From: Candidatus Thioglobus plumae
Lineage (GTDB): Bacteria > Pseudomonadota > Gammaproteobacteria > PS1 > Pseudothioglobaceae
NCBI GenBank assembly: GCA_910595815.1
Contig: CAJVCM010000076.1
Coordinates: forward strand, 1-6,717
Reading direction: 5' to 3'
DNA length: 6,717 nt
Shown here: one piece after another, positions 1-6,275 of the stretch
How positions within the stretch are numbered: the first letter of the stretch is position 1
Layout: each line of letters opens with the position of its first letter
Made by a program: the position numbers and the translations under genes
Notes under the pieces: generated by a model
Database searches by the model: none
Seen by the model: only the letters and a program-made list of their open reading frames with translations
What the model was told of the DNA's origin: nothing

Positions 1-716
1 TCTTTACGTTTGACGTAGTCTTTATACCCGCAATCAAACACTGATAAGTGGCCACGATCTAAGTCGAAGACCTTGTTGACAATGCCAGCCACAAAGGACC
101 GATCATGACTAATTAATATTAAAGTACCATGGAATTCTCTTAGCATTCTTTCCAGGTCAAGAATGGCGGTGATGTCCATATGGTTAGTGGGCTCATCAAG
201 TAGCAAGACATCAGGCTCTTGAATTAGAGCGCGCGCTAGCATGACGCGTCTACGCCAACCACCAGAAAGTGTGGATAAAATTGCTTCAGGGTTGAGGGTG
301 AAGCGATTTAAAATTGCCTCGATTTTATGCAGGTATTGCCAAGCATCTAACTCGTCAATTTGCGTTTGTAGATTACTTGCTGCCTCGAGTTTTCCGCTGT
401 TGATAAATTGTTGGTAATCGCTTAAGATTAGCCCGATATCGCCCAAGCCTTCGGCAACAATATCAAATAATTTTTTTTCATTATCTTCAGGTGGCGTTTG
501 CTCAAGATAACTAATTTTTGTGCCTTTTTTAATTTTTAACTTGCCATCATCTGCACCGATTGTGCCGGCTAAGATGCGCATAAAGGTTGACTTTCCTTCA
601 CCATTGCGTCCGATCAGTGCAATTTTGTCACCTTTATGAATAGTCGAGCTAACACCATCAAGGATTGGCTTATCTGAAAAGCTAAGAGAAATATTATCTA
701 GCGTGATCAGTGGCAT
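1..716 (-). CDS. uup: Uup-type ABC-F ATPase, N-terminal part (3' end outside window)
   Basis: Reading the minus strand from the ATG at 716 gives 238 complete codons and no stop before the window edge, so only the first ATP-binding cassette is present. Visible motifs are Walker A GRNGEGKST (residues 36-44), the signature LSGGW (150-154), Walker B VLLLDEP (170-176) followed by TNHMD, and the H-switch SHDRSF (203-208). ABC-F proteins have two such cassettes joined by a linker and lack membrane segments; they are cytoplasmic and act on ribosomes. Uup has been linked to precise transposon excision, replication/recombination intermediates and ribosome function. The N-terminus (LSFSDKPILD), the VAEG stretch after the first beta region and the LDRG motif at 219-222 resemble E. 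coli Uup more than EttA or YheS; this is recall, not a search. The C-terminal coiled coil that would confirm Uup is not in view. It has NHMD where NHLD is usual. It is transcribed away from ccmH. No strong Shine-Dalgarno precedes the start. Confidence 0.88.
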   Translation of the reverse strand, partial: MPLITLDNISLSFSDKPILDGVSSTIHKGDKIALIGRNGEGKSTFMRILAGTIGADDGKLKIKKGTKISYLEQTPPEDNEKKLFDIVAEGLGDIGLILSDYQQFINSGKLEAASNLQTQIDELDAWQYLHKIEAILNRFTLNPEAILSTLSGGWRRRVMLARALIQEPDVLLLDEPTNHMDITAILDLERMLREFHGTLILISHDRSFVAGIVNKVFDLDRGHLSVFDCGYKDYVKRK

Positions 717-769
717 GCTTAGGTCTCATGGGTTAAAATCGTGTTATATTTAATTAAATGATATTTTGT
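717..769. promoter_or_regulatory. Divergent uup/ccmH intergenic region with candidate promoters
   Basis: This short AT-rich gap must carry the start signals for two divergent genes. On the plus strand TGTTATATT (742-750) looks like an extended -10 element (TGn plus TATATT), but no good -35 lies 17 bp upstream. It would place the transcription start near 757, leaving almost no leader for ccmH. On the minus strand TATAAC (complement of 743-748) overlaps it and could serve uup. The two elements would be mutually exclusive if both are used. These are motif calls only. Confidence 0.35.
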
Positions 770-1240
770 ATGCGACATTTTATACCTCTCAAGGCACTAA
801 TGAGTATCGTTAGCATGATCTTATTACTAAGCTGGACTCAATTGACTTATGCAGAGAGTATTGAAGCCGCTGAGTTTTCAGATAATGCTCAAGAAACACG
901 CTATCGCGCTTTAATTGATGAGATTCGTTGTCCAGTTTGCCAAGGGCAAAGTATTGGTGGATCAAATGCGGGGCTGGCTAAAGATTTGCGCGAACAAGTT
1001 AGGAAAATGATCATTAAAGATAACAGTAATGACGAAATTCGCCAATTTATGGTGGATCGTTTTGGTGATTTTGTGGTGTTTAAACCGCCGATGAATAAAA
1101 ATACTTATCTTTTGTGGTATGCACCATTTGCCTTTTTAATATTGGGCTTGTTCTTCTTTATTAGATCTTTATTAAGTAAAGATAAAATTACGAAAAGTCA
1201 AACAATAGACACCACTAAAGCTAAGGATTTATTAAAGTGA
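770..1240 (+). CDS. ccmH: CcmH (CycL-type) cytochrome c maturation protein
   Basis: CcmH is a periplasm-facing, membrane-anchored thioredoxin-like protein that handles reduction of apocytochrome c thiols before haem attachment by the System I (Ccm) machinery. Numbering from this start, the protein has a signal-like N-terminus ending about TYA at residue 28 with Arg and Lys before the hydrophobic stretch. The family motif IRCPVCQGQSI follows, with the CXXC cysteines at 54 and 57, then the conserved NAGLAKDLREQ helix. A transmembrane segment lies at roughly 114-134 (LLWYAPFAFLILGLFFFI), followed by a short charged tail. The length of about 156 residues matches the short CcmH/CycL type rather than the long E. 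coli CcmH fused to a TPR domain. An in-frame ATG exists at 758 (adds MIFC), and another at 800 with AAGG five bases upstream. I prefer 770 because it gives a normal charged signal-peptide start; the choice is uncertain. No other ccm genes are in the window. Confidence 0.9.
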   Translation: MRHFIPLKALMSIVSMILLLSWTQLTYAESIEAAEFSDNAQETRYRALIDEIRCPVCQGQSIGGSNAGLAKDLREQVRKMIIKDNSNDEIRQFMVDRFGDFVVFKPPMNKNTYLLWYAPFAFLILGLFFFIRSLLSKDKITKSQTIDTTKAKDLLK

Positions 1241-1647
1241 GTCATCAGCAAGCGCTATTGATTAAAACTCACAATCGAGGCGCAATAGAAATCACCCAAT
1301 TGGTGAATGCTATTGTTGCTGAATTTTCACAGAACCATACTTTGTGTCATGTTTTTGTTACACACACCTCGGCTTCACTGATGATTACGGGCAATGAAGA
1401 CTCAGATGTTTTACTCGATATTGAAGATTATTTTCAAGCTCAAGTAACAGACGCCAATCCAAATTATCGACATAATAATGAAGGCGATTTTGACATGTCA
1501 GGGCATATTCGCTCGATCCTAACTGGAGAGAGTAAAACCATTCCAATTCAAGCAGGACGATTGGCTTTAGGTAAATTCCAAGGATTGTTTTTATACGAAC
1601 ATCGTGCTGATGAAAACACTCGAAAGCTTATTGTAACCCTGTCGTGA
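1237..1647 (+). CDS. yjbQ: YjbQ / UPF0047 family protein
   Basis: This 136-residue cytoplasmic protein matches the YjbQ (UPF0047) family over its whole length; E. coli YjbQ is about 138 residues. Recognisable blocks are VTHTSASLMI (41-50), the NYRHNNEGDFDMSGHIRS region (76-93) with several conserved His and Asp residues, and GRLALGKFQGLFLYEHR (107-123). Family members are small trimeric proteins with a weak reported thiamin-phosphate-synthase-like activity, and the true role is unsettled. The conserved His/Asp/Glu set suggests a metal- or phosphate-binding site, which is inference. The GTG start at 1237 overlaps the ccmH stop as GTGA. AAGGA at 1223-1227 is a plausible Shine-Dalgarno nine bases upstream. 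The next in-frame ATG is at residue 49, inside the conserved core, so the GTG start is effectively required. Expression is probably coupled to ccmH translation. Confidence 0.88.
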   Translation: MSHQQALLIKTHNRGAIEITQLVNAIVAEFSQNHTLCHVFVTHTSASLMITGNEDSDVLLDIEDYFQAQVTDANPNYRHNNEGDFDMSGHIRSILTGESKTIPIQAGRLALGKFQGLFLYEHRADENTRKLIVTLS

Positions 1648-2309
1648 GTGCTGAATTAGAGCTTAGTAATCTAATGGTAGATGCTTATACACATCAGAAA
1701 AATGGCGAATTGTCTTTGGCGATCCAGGCATGGAATACACTGCTCAATCATCAAGCTGCTGATAAAGATTTAAAAGCCAATGCACACTTAAGCTTGGGTA
1801 ATTTACACCAATTACAAGGCAACGATGAGTTGGCGATTGAAAGTATGTCTAGCGCTATTAAAGCTAATCCAAATAGCGCAGAAGCTTATTTTTGTTTGGC
1901 CTATATGGAGCAAGAGAAAGATAATTTTCCCTCGGCAATCGAATATTTTGAAAAAGCCCTGGCACTTAATATGAGTGATTCTGGTGCTTTTAATAATTTG
2001 GGCAATTGTTATGATCGACTAGAGAAAAGCACTGAGGCGATCAACGCTTATTCTCAAGCAATTACTTTGGATGAAAATTATATTGCAGCGATTTATAACC
2101 GTGGTAATGCTTATATGAAGATTGCAAAAGACGGTCTCGCCTTAGAAGATCTGAATAAAGCCATTGAATTGGATGCAAATTTTTACCAAGCCTATTATAA
2201 TCGTGGCACTTTATTCAAGCGCATGGGAAAATCCAGCGAAGCTGAAGAAGATTTAACCAAAGCAAAAGCATTGGCACAACAAGAATTAGAGGAAAAAACA
2301 AAGCAGTGA
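1644..2309 (+). CDS. Six-repeat TPR protein of unknown role
   Basis: A 221-residue protein made almost entirely of 34-residue tetratricopeptide repeats. Five fall in exact register at 44-77, 78-111, 112-145, 146-179 and 180-213, and a more divergent one sits near 8-41. Typical TPR positions are present, such as the A..LG hallmark at 47-52, FNNLGNCY (116-123), YNRGNAY (151-157) and YNRGTLF (185-191). TPR arrays form right-handed superhelices that bind partner proteins. I see no signal peptide and no transmembrane segment, so it should be cytoplasmic. A link to CcmI, whose periplasmic TPR domain works with CcmH, is suggested by the nearby ccmH, but CcmI needs N-terminal membrane helices that are missing here. 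PilF/NlgI-type lipoproteins are excluded by the lack of a lipobox. The GTG start overlaps the yjbQ stop (GTGA) with no obvious Shine-Dalgarno. An in-frame ATG at 1674 (residue 11) is the alternative start. Confidence 0.85.
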   Translation: MSAELELSNLMVDAYTHQKNGELSLAIQAWNTLLNHQAADKDLKANAHLSLGNLHQLQGNDELAIESMSSAIKANPNSAEAYFCLAYMEQEKDNFPSAIEYFEKALALNMSDSGAFNNLGNCYDRLEKSTEAINAYSQAITLDENYIAAIYNRGNAYMKIAKDGLALEDLNKAIELDANFYQAYYNRGTLFKRMGKSSEAEEDLTKAKALAQQELEEKTKQ

Positions 2310-3796
2310 GCGACCAAGACGATAACAAATTAATTACTGAACGAAGAGCAAAATTAGCCACCTTGAGAGAAGCGGGCAACCCTTTTATTAATGATTTTAA
2401 GCCAGCTAATTTGGCACAAGATATTATTAATGATTATGATTCTTTTTCTAAAGAAGATTTAGAAGGAAAAAACATTGAGGTGTCTATAGCAGGGCGGATG
2501 ATGCTTAAGCGAGTAATGGGTAAAGCAAGCTTTGCTCACATACAAGACTCTAGCGCACAAATCCAATTATTTGTGACACGCGACGAACTACCTGAAGGCT
2601 TTTATAACGAACAGTTTAAAAAATGGGATATCGGTGATATTATTGGTGCAACCGGTACTTTGTTTAAAACTAATGTAGGTGAGCTTTCTATCCGTATTAG
2701 TGATATAAAATTACTCACTAAATCCTTGCGACCATTGCCAGAAAAATTTCACGGATTATCTGATCAAGAAATTCGTTATCGTCAACGCTATGTTGATTTA
2801 ATTACTAATGAGCAAGCGCGTAACACCTTTAAACGCCGCTCTCAGATTGTGGCCTATATTCGTAATTTCTTTAATGACATTGACTTTATCGAAGTAGAGA
2901 CGCCAATGTTACAAACCATTCCAGGCGGTGCGACAGCAAAACCATTTGAGACGCACCATAATGCGCTTGATATTGGTATGTACTTGCGTATTGCGCCAGA
3001 GCTTTATCTTAAGCGTTTGGTGGTTGGTGGTATGGATAGGGTGTTTGAAATTAATCGTAATTTTAGAAACGAAGGTTTGTCCACTCGTCACAATCCAGAA
3101 TTCACTATGATTGAATTTTATCAAGCGTATGCGACTTATCATGATCTGATGGATCTGACTGAAAAGCTCTTCCGCGGTATTGCTGTAGACGTGTGTGGAA
3201 ATGCTGTTATTCATTATCAAGGCGATGATTTTGATTTCTCACAATCATTTGATCGCATTAGTGTGTTTGATTCAATCTTGCAACACAATCCGGCACTAAC
3301 AGCGGACGACCTTAATGAAGACAATGCCAAGAAAACGGCTGAAAATCTTAATATTCAAGTCAAAGACAACTGGGGCTTAGGCAAAATTCAAATTGAGATT
3401 TTTGAAGCGACAGTTGAAGAAAAACTCATGCAACCAACCTTCATTACCGAATACCCAACTGAGGTATCACCATTGGCACGTCGTAACGACAACAATCCAT
3501 TTATTACCGATCGTTTCGAGTTGTTTATTGGTGGTCGTGAGATTGCCAATGGCTTCTCTGAGCTTAATGATGCTGAAGATCAAGCAGCGCGATTCAAAGC
3601 CCAAGTGGCTGAGAAAGATGCGGGTGATGATGAGGCCATGCATTATGATGCAGACTATATTCGCGCTCTAGAATATGGCATGCCACCCACAGCAGGTGAA
3701 GGTATTGGTATTGATCGATTGGTGATGTTATTTACTGACTCCCCATCGATTCGTGATGTGTTGTTGTTTCCACACATGCGCCCCGAGACTAAGTGA
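2306..3796 (+). CDS. lysS: Lysyl-tRNA synthetase, class II
   Basis: LysS attaches lysine to tRNA-Lys in the cytoplasm using ATP. The 496-residue product is close to the usual 505 of E. coli LysS and aligns end to end from recall. An N-terminal OB-fold anticodon-binding domain covers about 56-140 (IEVSIAGRMM, MGKASFAHIQD, GELSIRISDI). The class II catalytic domain follows. Motif 1 lies around 185-202 (ending VETPML), motif 2 around 245-271 with FRNEG at 253-257 and RHNPEFT at 261-267, and motif 3 is GEGIGIDRLVMLF at 464-476. LRPLPEKFHG (141-150) and TEYPTEVSPLARRN (381-394) are further LysS hallmarks. The GTG start overlaps the TPR gene stop as GTGA. AGAGGA at 2288-2293 is a Shine-Dalgarno candidate, set rather far back (12 bases). 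The next in-frame ATG is at residue 65, inside the OB fold, so GTG is secure. Its substrate tRNA is encoded at 6605-6680. Confidence 0.98.
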   Translation: MSDQDDNKLITERRAKLATLREAGNPFINDFKPANLAQDIINDYDSFSKEDLEGKNIEVSIAGRMMLKRVMGKASFAHIQDSSAQIQLFVTRDELPEGFYNEQFKKWDIGDIIGATGTLFKTNVGELSIRISDIKLLTKSLRPLPEKFHGLSDQEIRYRQRYVDLITNEQARNTFKRRSQIVAYIRNFFNDIDFIEVETPMLQTIPGGATAKPFETHHNALDIGMYLRIAPELYLKRLVVGGMDRVFEINRNFRNEGLSTRHNPEFTMIEFYQAYATYHDLMDLTEKLFRGIAVDVCGNAVIHYQGDDFDFSQSFDRISVFDSILQHNPALTADDLNEDNAKKTAENLNIQVKDNWGLGKIQIEIFEATVEEKLMQPTFITEYPTEVSPLARRNDNNPFITDRFELFIGGREIANGFSELNDAEDQAARFKAQVAEKDAGDDEAMHYDADYIRALEYGMPPTAGEGIGIDRLVMLFTDSPSIRDVLLFPHMRPETK

Positions 3797-4464
3797 GTTT
3801 AATTCCTGTTTTAGCGATTGATGGTCCTAGTGGGGTTGGCAAAGGTACGGTTGCCCGTATCATGGCACAAAAATTAGGCTGGCATTTGTTAGACTCTGGT
3901 GCAATTTATCGCGCCTTTGCATTGGCAGTTGATGCTAGAAATATTGATGTTACAGATGAATCTGCGTTAGTAGAAGTTGCCAATAATCTCGATTTAGCCT
4001 TTAAAACAGAAGCTAATAGTGAGCTGGTGAGTGTGTATCTGGATGGACAAGATGTATCCAAGGTTTTACGCACCGAACAAACCGGTGAAATGGCTTCCAA
4101 GATCGCCTCAATTGGCGTGGTACGCGCAGCACTTTTAAAACGCCAACAAGCGTTTGCAAAAATACCTGGATTAGTAGCTGATGGCCGTGATATGGGTACC
4201 GTGGTTTTTGCCAACACTCCCTTCAAAGTTTTCTTAACAGCGAGCGCACAAGAGCGCGCCAATAGGCGCCTAAAACAATTGCAAAACCAAGGGTCTGAGG
4301 GTATAATTTCGCACATCTTAGCAGACGTTGTGGCTAGGGATGAGCGTGATTCTTCACGTAAACATTCCCCACTCAAGCCTGCCAAAGACGCCTTAATCAT
4401 TGATACCACTGAGTTATCAATTGATGAGGTAATCACTCAAGTGAGTGAATTAATTAAAGCTTAA
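3793..4464 (+). CDS. cmk: Cytidylate kinase (CMP/dCMP kinase)
   Basis: Cmk phosphorylates CMP and dCMP to their diphosphates with ATP, recycling nucleotides from RNA turnover and lipid synthesis. The 223-residue protein carries the P-loop GPSGVGKGT (11-19), the substrate-side LDSGAIYRAFAL (33-44), the DGRDMGTVVF block (130-139) that contacts CMP and ATP, and the lid arginines RDERDSSR (182-189), followed by the PAKDALIIDTTELSI end region (196-210). It also has the extra CMP-binding insert expected for bacterial Cmk (about 60-120). The GTG start overlaps the lysS stop as GTGA, with only a weak GAG at 3785-3787 upstream. The next ATG (residue 24) would delete the P-loop, so GTG is required. Cmk directly upstream of rpsA is a conserved arrangement. 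The gene also contains a promoter-like sequence that probably serves rpsA, and its stop codon lies inside a perfect hairpin. Confidence 0.97.
   Translation: MSLIPVLAIDGPSGVGKGTVARIMAQKLGWHLLDSGAIYRAFALAVDARNIDVTDESALVEVANNLDLAFKTEANSELVSVYLDGQDVSKVLRTEQTGEMASKIASIGVVRAALLKRQQAFAKIPGLVADGRDMGTVVFANTPFKVFLTASAQERANRRLKQLQNQGSEGIISHILADVVARDERDSSRKHSPLKPAKDALIIDTTELSIDEVITQVSELIKA
4279..4307 (+). promoter_or_regulatory. Candidate sigma-70 promoter inside cmk, probably for rpsA
   Basis: TTGCAA (4279-4284) and a perfect TATAAT (4302-4307) are separated by exactly 17 bases, with a predicted start near 4314. It lies about 250 bp upstream of rpsA within the cmk coding sequence. In E. coli, rpsA is known to be driven partly from promoters within cmk, which supports the reading. 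The -35 matches 4 of 6 consensus bases. The location in coding DNA means chance is possible. Confidence 0.5.
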
Positions 4465-4477
4465 GCGGTTAAGCTTT
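4456..4477. repeat. Perfect 9-bp inverted repeat over the cmk stop codon
   Basis: AAAGCTTAA (4456-4464) and TTAAGCTTT (4469-4477) are exact reverse complements around a GCGG loop, and the cmk TAA is the end of the left arm. The stem is mostly A-T and no run of T follows on the plus strand (the next bases are ACAAAT), so a full intrinsic terminator is unlikely. It may act as a weak attenuator, an RNase-blocking 3' stem for the upstream mRNA, or a processing site between cmk and rpsA. Confidence 0.5.
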
Positions 4478-4555
4478 ACAAATAAACTAACCCGATAATC
4501 ACCCAACTTACACCGTTGTTGGAATTATTTACCGGTCAATATCAAAGAAGAAAAT
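4465..4555 (+). promoter_or_regulatory. rpsA leader with non-canonical translation start region
   Basis: The 91 bases between cmk and rpsA hold no gene. The start codon is preceded only by GAAG (4547-4550, five bases before ATG) in an A-rich context rather than a true Shine-Dalgarno. E. coli rpsA is known to lack a canonical Shine-Dalgarno, to use a similar GAAG, and to be repressed by free S1 binding its leader. A small hairpin is possible: ACCG (4512-4515) with CGGT (4533-4536), leaving a 17-base loop that contains GGA (4521-4523). A weak promoter reading also exists (GATAAT at 4494-4499, with TTAAGC at 4469-4474 and a long 19-base spacer). S1 autoregulation here is inference. Confidence 0.5.
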
Positions 4556-6232
4556 ATGTCAGAATCATTTGCAGAGCTGTTTGAAAACAGCGTAGAACAA
4601 CAAAACGTAAAAGTTGGTGCCTTATTAATGGGTACCGTCGTTAGCATTAATCGTGAAAAAGCGATTGTTAATGTTGGACTAAAATCAGAGGGCTTTATCT
4701 CTCTAGACGAATTTAAAAATCCACAAGGTGAAATCGAAGTTGCAGAGGGCGATATTGTAGAAGTCGCTCTAAAATCAATCGACGATGGCCTAGGTAATAC
4801 ATTATTGTCACATGCTGATGCGAAGCGCATCAAGTTGTGGCAGTCACTTGAAACTGCAATGAACTCTAAAGAAGTAGTAACTGGTATTGTTACTGGCGCT
4901 GTTAAAGGCGGTCTTACAGTTGATATTGGCGTGGTTAAAGCATTCTTACCAGGCTCATTGGTTGATGTACGTCCTGTTAAAGATTTCTCATACCTTACTG
5001 GTCAAGAAATTGAAGCCATCGTTATTAAGATGGACGAAGTTAGAAACAACATCGTTATTTCTAGAAAAGCGGTTATGCAAGAAGCTAATTCAGCTGATCG
5101 TGAAGCCTTACTTGAAACACTTGAAGAAGGTAAAGAAATCGATGGTATCGTTAAGAACTTGGCTGATTACGGTGCATTCGTTGACCTTGGCGGCGTTGAT
5201 GGTTTACTACACATTACAGACATCTCTTGGACGCGTGTTAACCACCCATCTGAGAAATTGACGATTGGTGATAAGATTAAAGTTAAGGTTCTTAACTACG
5301 ATAAAGAGAAGATGCGTGTGTCACTAGGTCTTAAGCAATTGACTGCTAGCCCTTGGGATAATATCTCTGATCGCTTACCTATTGGTAAGAAAGTTACAGG
5401 TACAGTATCTAACTTAACTGACTACGGAGCGTTTGTACGCATCGAAGATGGTGTTGAAGGTTTGGTTCACGTTTCAGAAATGGACTGGACAAACGCAAAT
5501 GCACGTCCTTCTAAGATTGTTAAACTAGGTCAAGAAGTTGACGTAGTGGTATTAGACGTTCAAGAATCTAAGCACCGTATTTCATTATCAATGAAACAAG
5601 CACAAGAAAACCCTTGGGAAGCATTTGAAGCAACACGCAACAAAGGCGATAAGATTGGTGTAACAGTTAAATCAATTACTGATTTCGGTTTATTTGTTGG
5701 CCTTCCAGGCGGCATTGATGGTCTTATCCATTTAGCAGATATCTCATGGGAGAAGCAATCTTCAGAAACATTAGTATCTAACTATTCTAAAGGCCAAGAG
5801 CTTGAAGTGGTTATTCTAAATATCGATGCTGAAAAAGAGCGTATTTCTTTAGGTATTAAGCAATTAGAAGAAGATGACTTTATGTCTTACGCATCATCTA
5901 ACAGCAAAGGCGCTATTGTTAAAGGTGTTATCGCTGAAGTTGATCCAAGAGGTGCGGTTATTATCTTAGCTGACGACATTACTGGTTACTTAAAAGCAGG
6001 TGAAATCTCACAAGAACGTGTTGAAGATGCAACAACAGTATTGAAAACAGGCACTGAAGTTGAAGTAGTTATTGTCAACGTTGACAGAAGATCTCGCAAT
6101 ATTTCAGTTAGTATGAAAGCTAAAGATTCTGTTGAAGAGAAAGCGGCAATGGCAGATTACAATAAGCAATCTTCTGATGAGGCAACTGGCTCTACATTAG
6201 GTGATTTATTGAAAAAAGCAAAAGATAAGTAA
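4556..6232 (+). CDS. rpsA: Ribosomal protein S1
   Basis: S1 is the large RNA-binding protein of the 30S subunit that captures and unfolds mRNA during initiation. The 558-residue length is essentially that of E. coli S1 (557). Six S1/OB domains can be followed at about 18-87, 105-171, 192-260, 277-347, 364-435 and 451-521. The first two are divergent, ribosome-binding types (GSLVDVRPVKD at 133-143). Domains 3-5 carry the strong RNA-binding signature, for example DYGAFVDLGGVDGLLHITDI (204-223), DYGAFVRIEDGVEGLVHVSE (289-308) and DFGLFVGLPGGIDGLIHLAD (376-395). Domain 6 is more divergent (ITGYLKAGEIS, 475-485), as usual. The tail ends TLGDLLKKAKDK, a form common outside E. coli. ATG at 4556 is supported by the family N-terminus MSESFAELFE. 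The gene sits between cmk and ihfB as in many proteobacteria. Confidence 0.99.
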   Translation: MSESFAELFENSVEQQNVKVGALLMGTVVSINREKAIVNVGLKSEGFISLDEFKNPQGEIEVAEGDIVEVALKSIDDGLGNTLLSHADAKRIKLWQSLETAMNSKEVVTGIVTGAVKGGLTVDIGVVKAFLPGSLVDVRPVKDFSYLTGQEIEAIVIKMDEVRNNIVISRKAVMQEANSADREALLETLEEGKEIDGIVKNLADYGAFVDLGGVDGLLHITDISWTRVNHPSEKLTIGDKIKVKVLNYDKEKMRVSLGLKQLTASPWDNISDRLPIGKKVTGTVSNLTDYGAFVRIEDGVEGLVHVSEMDWTNANARPSKIVKLGQEVDVVVLDVQESKHRISLSMKQAQENPWEAFEATRNKGDKIGVTVKSITDFGLFVGLPGGIDGLIHLADISWEKQSSETLVSNYSKGQELEVVILNIDAEKERISLGIKQLEEDDFMSYASSNSKGAIVKGVIAEVDPRGAVIILADDITGYLKAGEISQERVEDATTVLKTGTEVEVVIVNVDRRSRNISVSMKAKDSVEEKAAMADYNKQSSDEATGSTLGDLLKKAKDK

Positions 6233-6240
6233 AGCTTTTA

Positions 6241-6270
6241 AATCAGTCGAATAGCAATATACGATTGATT
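6241..6270 (+). repeat. Hairpin between rpsA and ihfB
   Basis: AATCAGTCG (6241-6249) can pair with CGATTGATT (6262-6270) along nine positions, with one G-U pair, leaving a 12-base loop. It ends five bases before the ihfB ATG and starts eight bases after the rpsA stop. There is no T-run after it, so it does not look like a terminator. It could influence access to the ihfB start, which has no Shine-Dalgarno. The right arm is also part of an IHF-like motif. Confidence 0.4.
6258..6270 (-). promoter_or_regulatory. Near-consensus IHF binding motif upstream of ihfB
   Basis: On the minus strand the sequence from 6270 down to 6258 reads AATCAATCGTATA. Compared with the IHF core consensus WATCAANNNNTTR it matches eight of nine specified positions, missing only the first T of TTR. 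In E. coli, ihfB is negatively autoregulated by IHF, so a site directly before the gene is sensible. In AT-rich DNA such near matches arise by chance. Confidence 0.3.
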
Positions 6271-6275
6271 CAATC

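Noticed and set aside
750..757. TTAATTAA palindrome in the uup/ccmH gap
   Set aside because: Simple A/T palindromes are expected in AT-rich intergenic DNA; no second copy or spacing pattern supports an operator.
2909..3220. Minus-strand open frame opposite lysS, and short plus-strand frames at 2928-3110 and 3393-3671
   Set aside because: All overlap the conserved LysS catalytic domain in other frames and show no family signal.
3906..4436. A long open frame (176 codons) on the minus strand opposite cmk
   Set aside because: It lies wholly inside cmk, has no recognisable domain, and its Ser/Ala-rich product is typical of an antisense shadow of a well-conserved gene.
4441..4449. GTGAGTGAA near the end of cmk, resembling the GTGAGY junction motif
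   Set aside because: It is in frame within the cmk coding sequence (Val-Ser-Glu) and no gene starts there.
4525..4833. Minus-strand open frame opposite the rpsA start, and a plus-strand frame at 4887-5261
   Set aside because: Shadows of rpsA with no independent start signal or domain.
4556..6232. Internal repeats in rpsA as a possible repeat element
   Set aside because: They are the repeated S1 domains of the protein, fully explained by the gene.
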